Below are positions 6,014 to 6,470 of a DNA stretch of 6,470 bases, piece by piece. Each line of letters starts with the position of its first letter. Position 1 is the stretch's first letter. The stretch spans positions 1 to 6,470 of the forward strand of contig JAFRYJ010000167.1 of assembly GCA_017437705.1 (NCBI GenBank). The letters run 5' to 3'. Origin of the DNA: Lachnospiraceae bacterium. GTDB taxonomy: Bacteria > Bacillota_A > Clostridia > Lachnospirales > Lachnospiraceae. The notes beneath the pieces were generated by a model. The model ran no database searches. It was not told the DNA's origin and was given only the letters and a program-made list of their open reading frames with translations. Made by a program: the position numbers and the translations under genes.

Positions 6014-6460
6014 TTATTCAACTGTCGTCTCCGGCTTTTTGCTGACGCTGTACAGAATGAGCACAAGTATGGACAGAACAATGCCAACAATAGCTGTTAT
6101 TATAGCCAGATTCAGACCTATGCCGGATGCAGCATCACTGCGCAGGAGCTTATCACGCCAGAATATAAGACAAAAAAGCGCCGACCCGCAGAATACCGCG
6201 CATATGAGCATTTTGACAACGCCGGGCTTGCCTGCAGAAATGATGCCCGCAATGAACATCAGCCCTATTGGCACAGCAGTTAAGATTATCAACTCTGTTG
6301 CCAATTGTTTAAAATACCCGCTTGCAATTATTCCAGCGCTTCCTCTGACCACATCAAAACCGCTGATCTCGACTCCGCCATAGGAGGCCCAAGGCAGAAA
6401 CAGCCACAGGAACGAAATGATAAGGATAATCGTCAACAGGATCTTGAAAAGTCTTGCCAT
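6014..6460 (-). CDS. Small four-helix membrane protein of unknown function
   Basis: A 148-residue integral membrane protein with hydrophobic segments at about residues 5-22, 56-76, 80-100 and 115-138. A short lysine/glutamate tail (KKPETTVE) would end in the cytoplasm. The first loop, LPWASYGGVEISGFDVVRG (22-40), has the pattern of small bacterial membrane proteins in which a helix ending in LPW is followed by a SGFD-type extracellular turn. I know no function for these. The chosen ATG at 6460 gives a credible membrane N-terminus, but no Shine-Dalgarno is visible in the ten bases upstream. The frame stays open to the window edge, so the true start may lie outside. Third codon positions look more AT-rich than in the ecf operon. 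It ends at its own terminator and so is probably not part of that operon. Confidence 0.7.
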   Translation of the reverse strand: MARLFKILLTIILIISFLWLFLPWASYGGVEISGFDVVRGSAGIIASGYFKQLATELIILTAVPIGLMFIAGIISAGKPGVVKMLICAVFCGSALFCLIFWRDKLLRSDAASGIGLNLAIITAIVGIVLSILVLILYSVSKKPETTVE

Positions 6461-6470
6461 TGGTTCTAAG

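Overview
The window looks like a stretch of a Bacillota (Clostridia-like) chromosome of moderate to fairly high GC. The reasons are the group II ECF transporter core linked to truA, strong GGAGG-type ribosome binding sites, sigma-A type promoters, and tightly packed genes. The family or genus cannot be fixed from the sequence alone. Every supported gene lies on the minus strand, so transcription runs from high to low coordinates.

Reading in that direction: a small four-helix membrane protein of unknown function (6460-6014, possibly cut at its 5' end by the window edge) ends at a strong hairpin terminator (5988-5944). Directly after it an extended -10 promoter (5934-5926) starts a probable six-gene operon: ecfA1 (5888-5031), ecfA2 (5028-4177), ecfT (4174-3371), truA (3324-2587), a MATE-family efflux transporter (2571-1201) and a FabG-like short-chain dehydrogenase/reductase (1201-476). 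Gaps within it run from overlap to 46 bases. A second hairpin terminator (430-375) closes the operon. After it comes a new promoter (360-332), flanked by palindromes, that drives a secreted protein. Only the first 97 codons of that protein are present (291-1), beginning with a clear signal peptide.

The EcfA1-EcfA2-EcfT module energises vitamin or metal uptake by S-components encoded elsewhere; none is encoded here. TruA makes pseudouridine in the tRNA anticodon arm and is a customary neighbour of this module. In many Firmicutes the arrangement is rplQ-ecfA1-ecfA2-ecfT-truA-rplM-rpsI. Here neither ribosomal flank is present: the module has its own promoter after a terminator, and truA is followed by a drug/metabolite exporter and an oxidoreductase. 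The SDR carries an SSIWG/SCEV motif that I associate with the YmfI-type reductases that finish EF-P modification. If that is right, the operon joins tRNA and EF-P modification with transport.

I see no CRISPR, mobile element, rRNA, tRNA or riboswitch. There is no gene-free stretch over 300 bases; the two main intergenic regions (292-475 and 5889-6013) are explained by terminators and promoters. I found no convincing new biological system. The points most worth a look are the altered ecf-truA neighbourhood, the identity of the SDR, and the palindromes around the downstream promoter.
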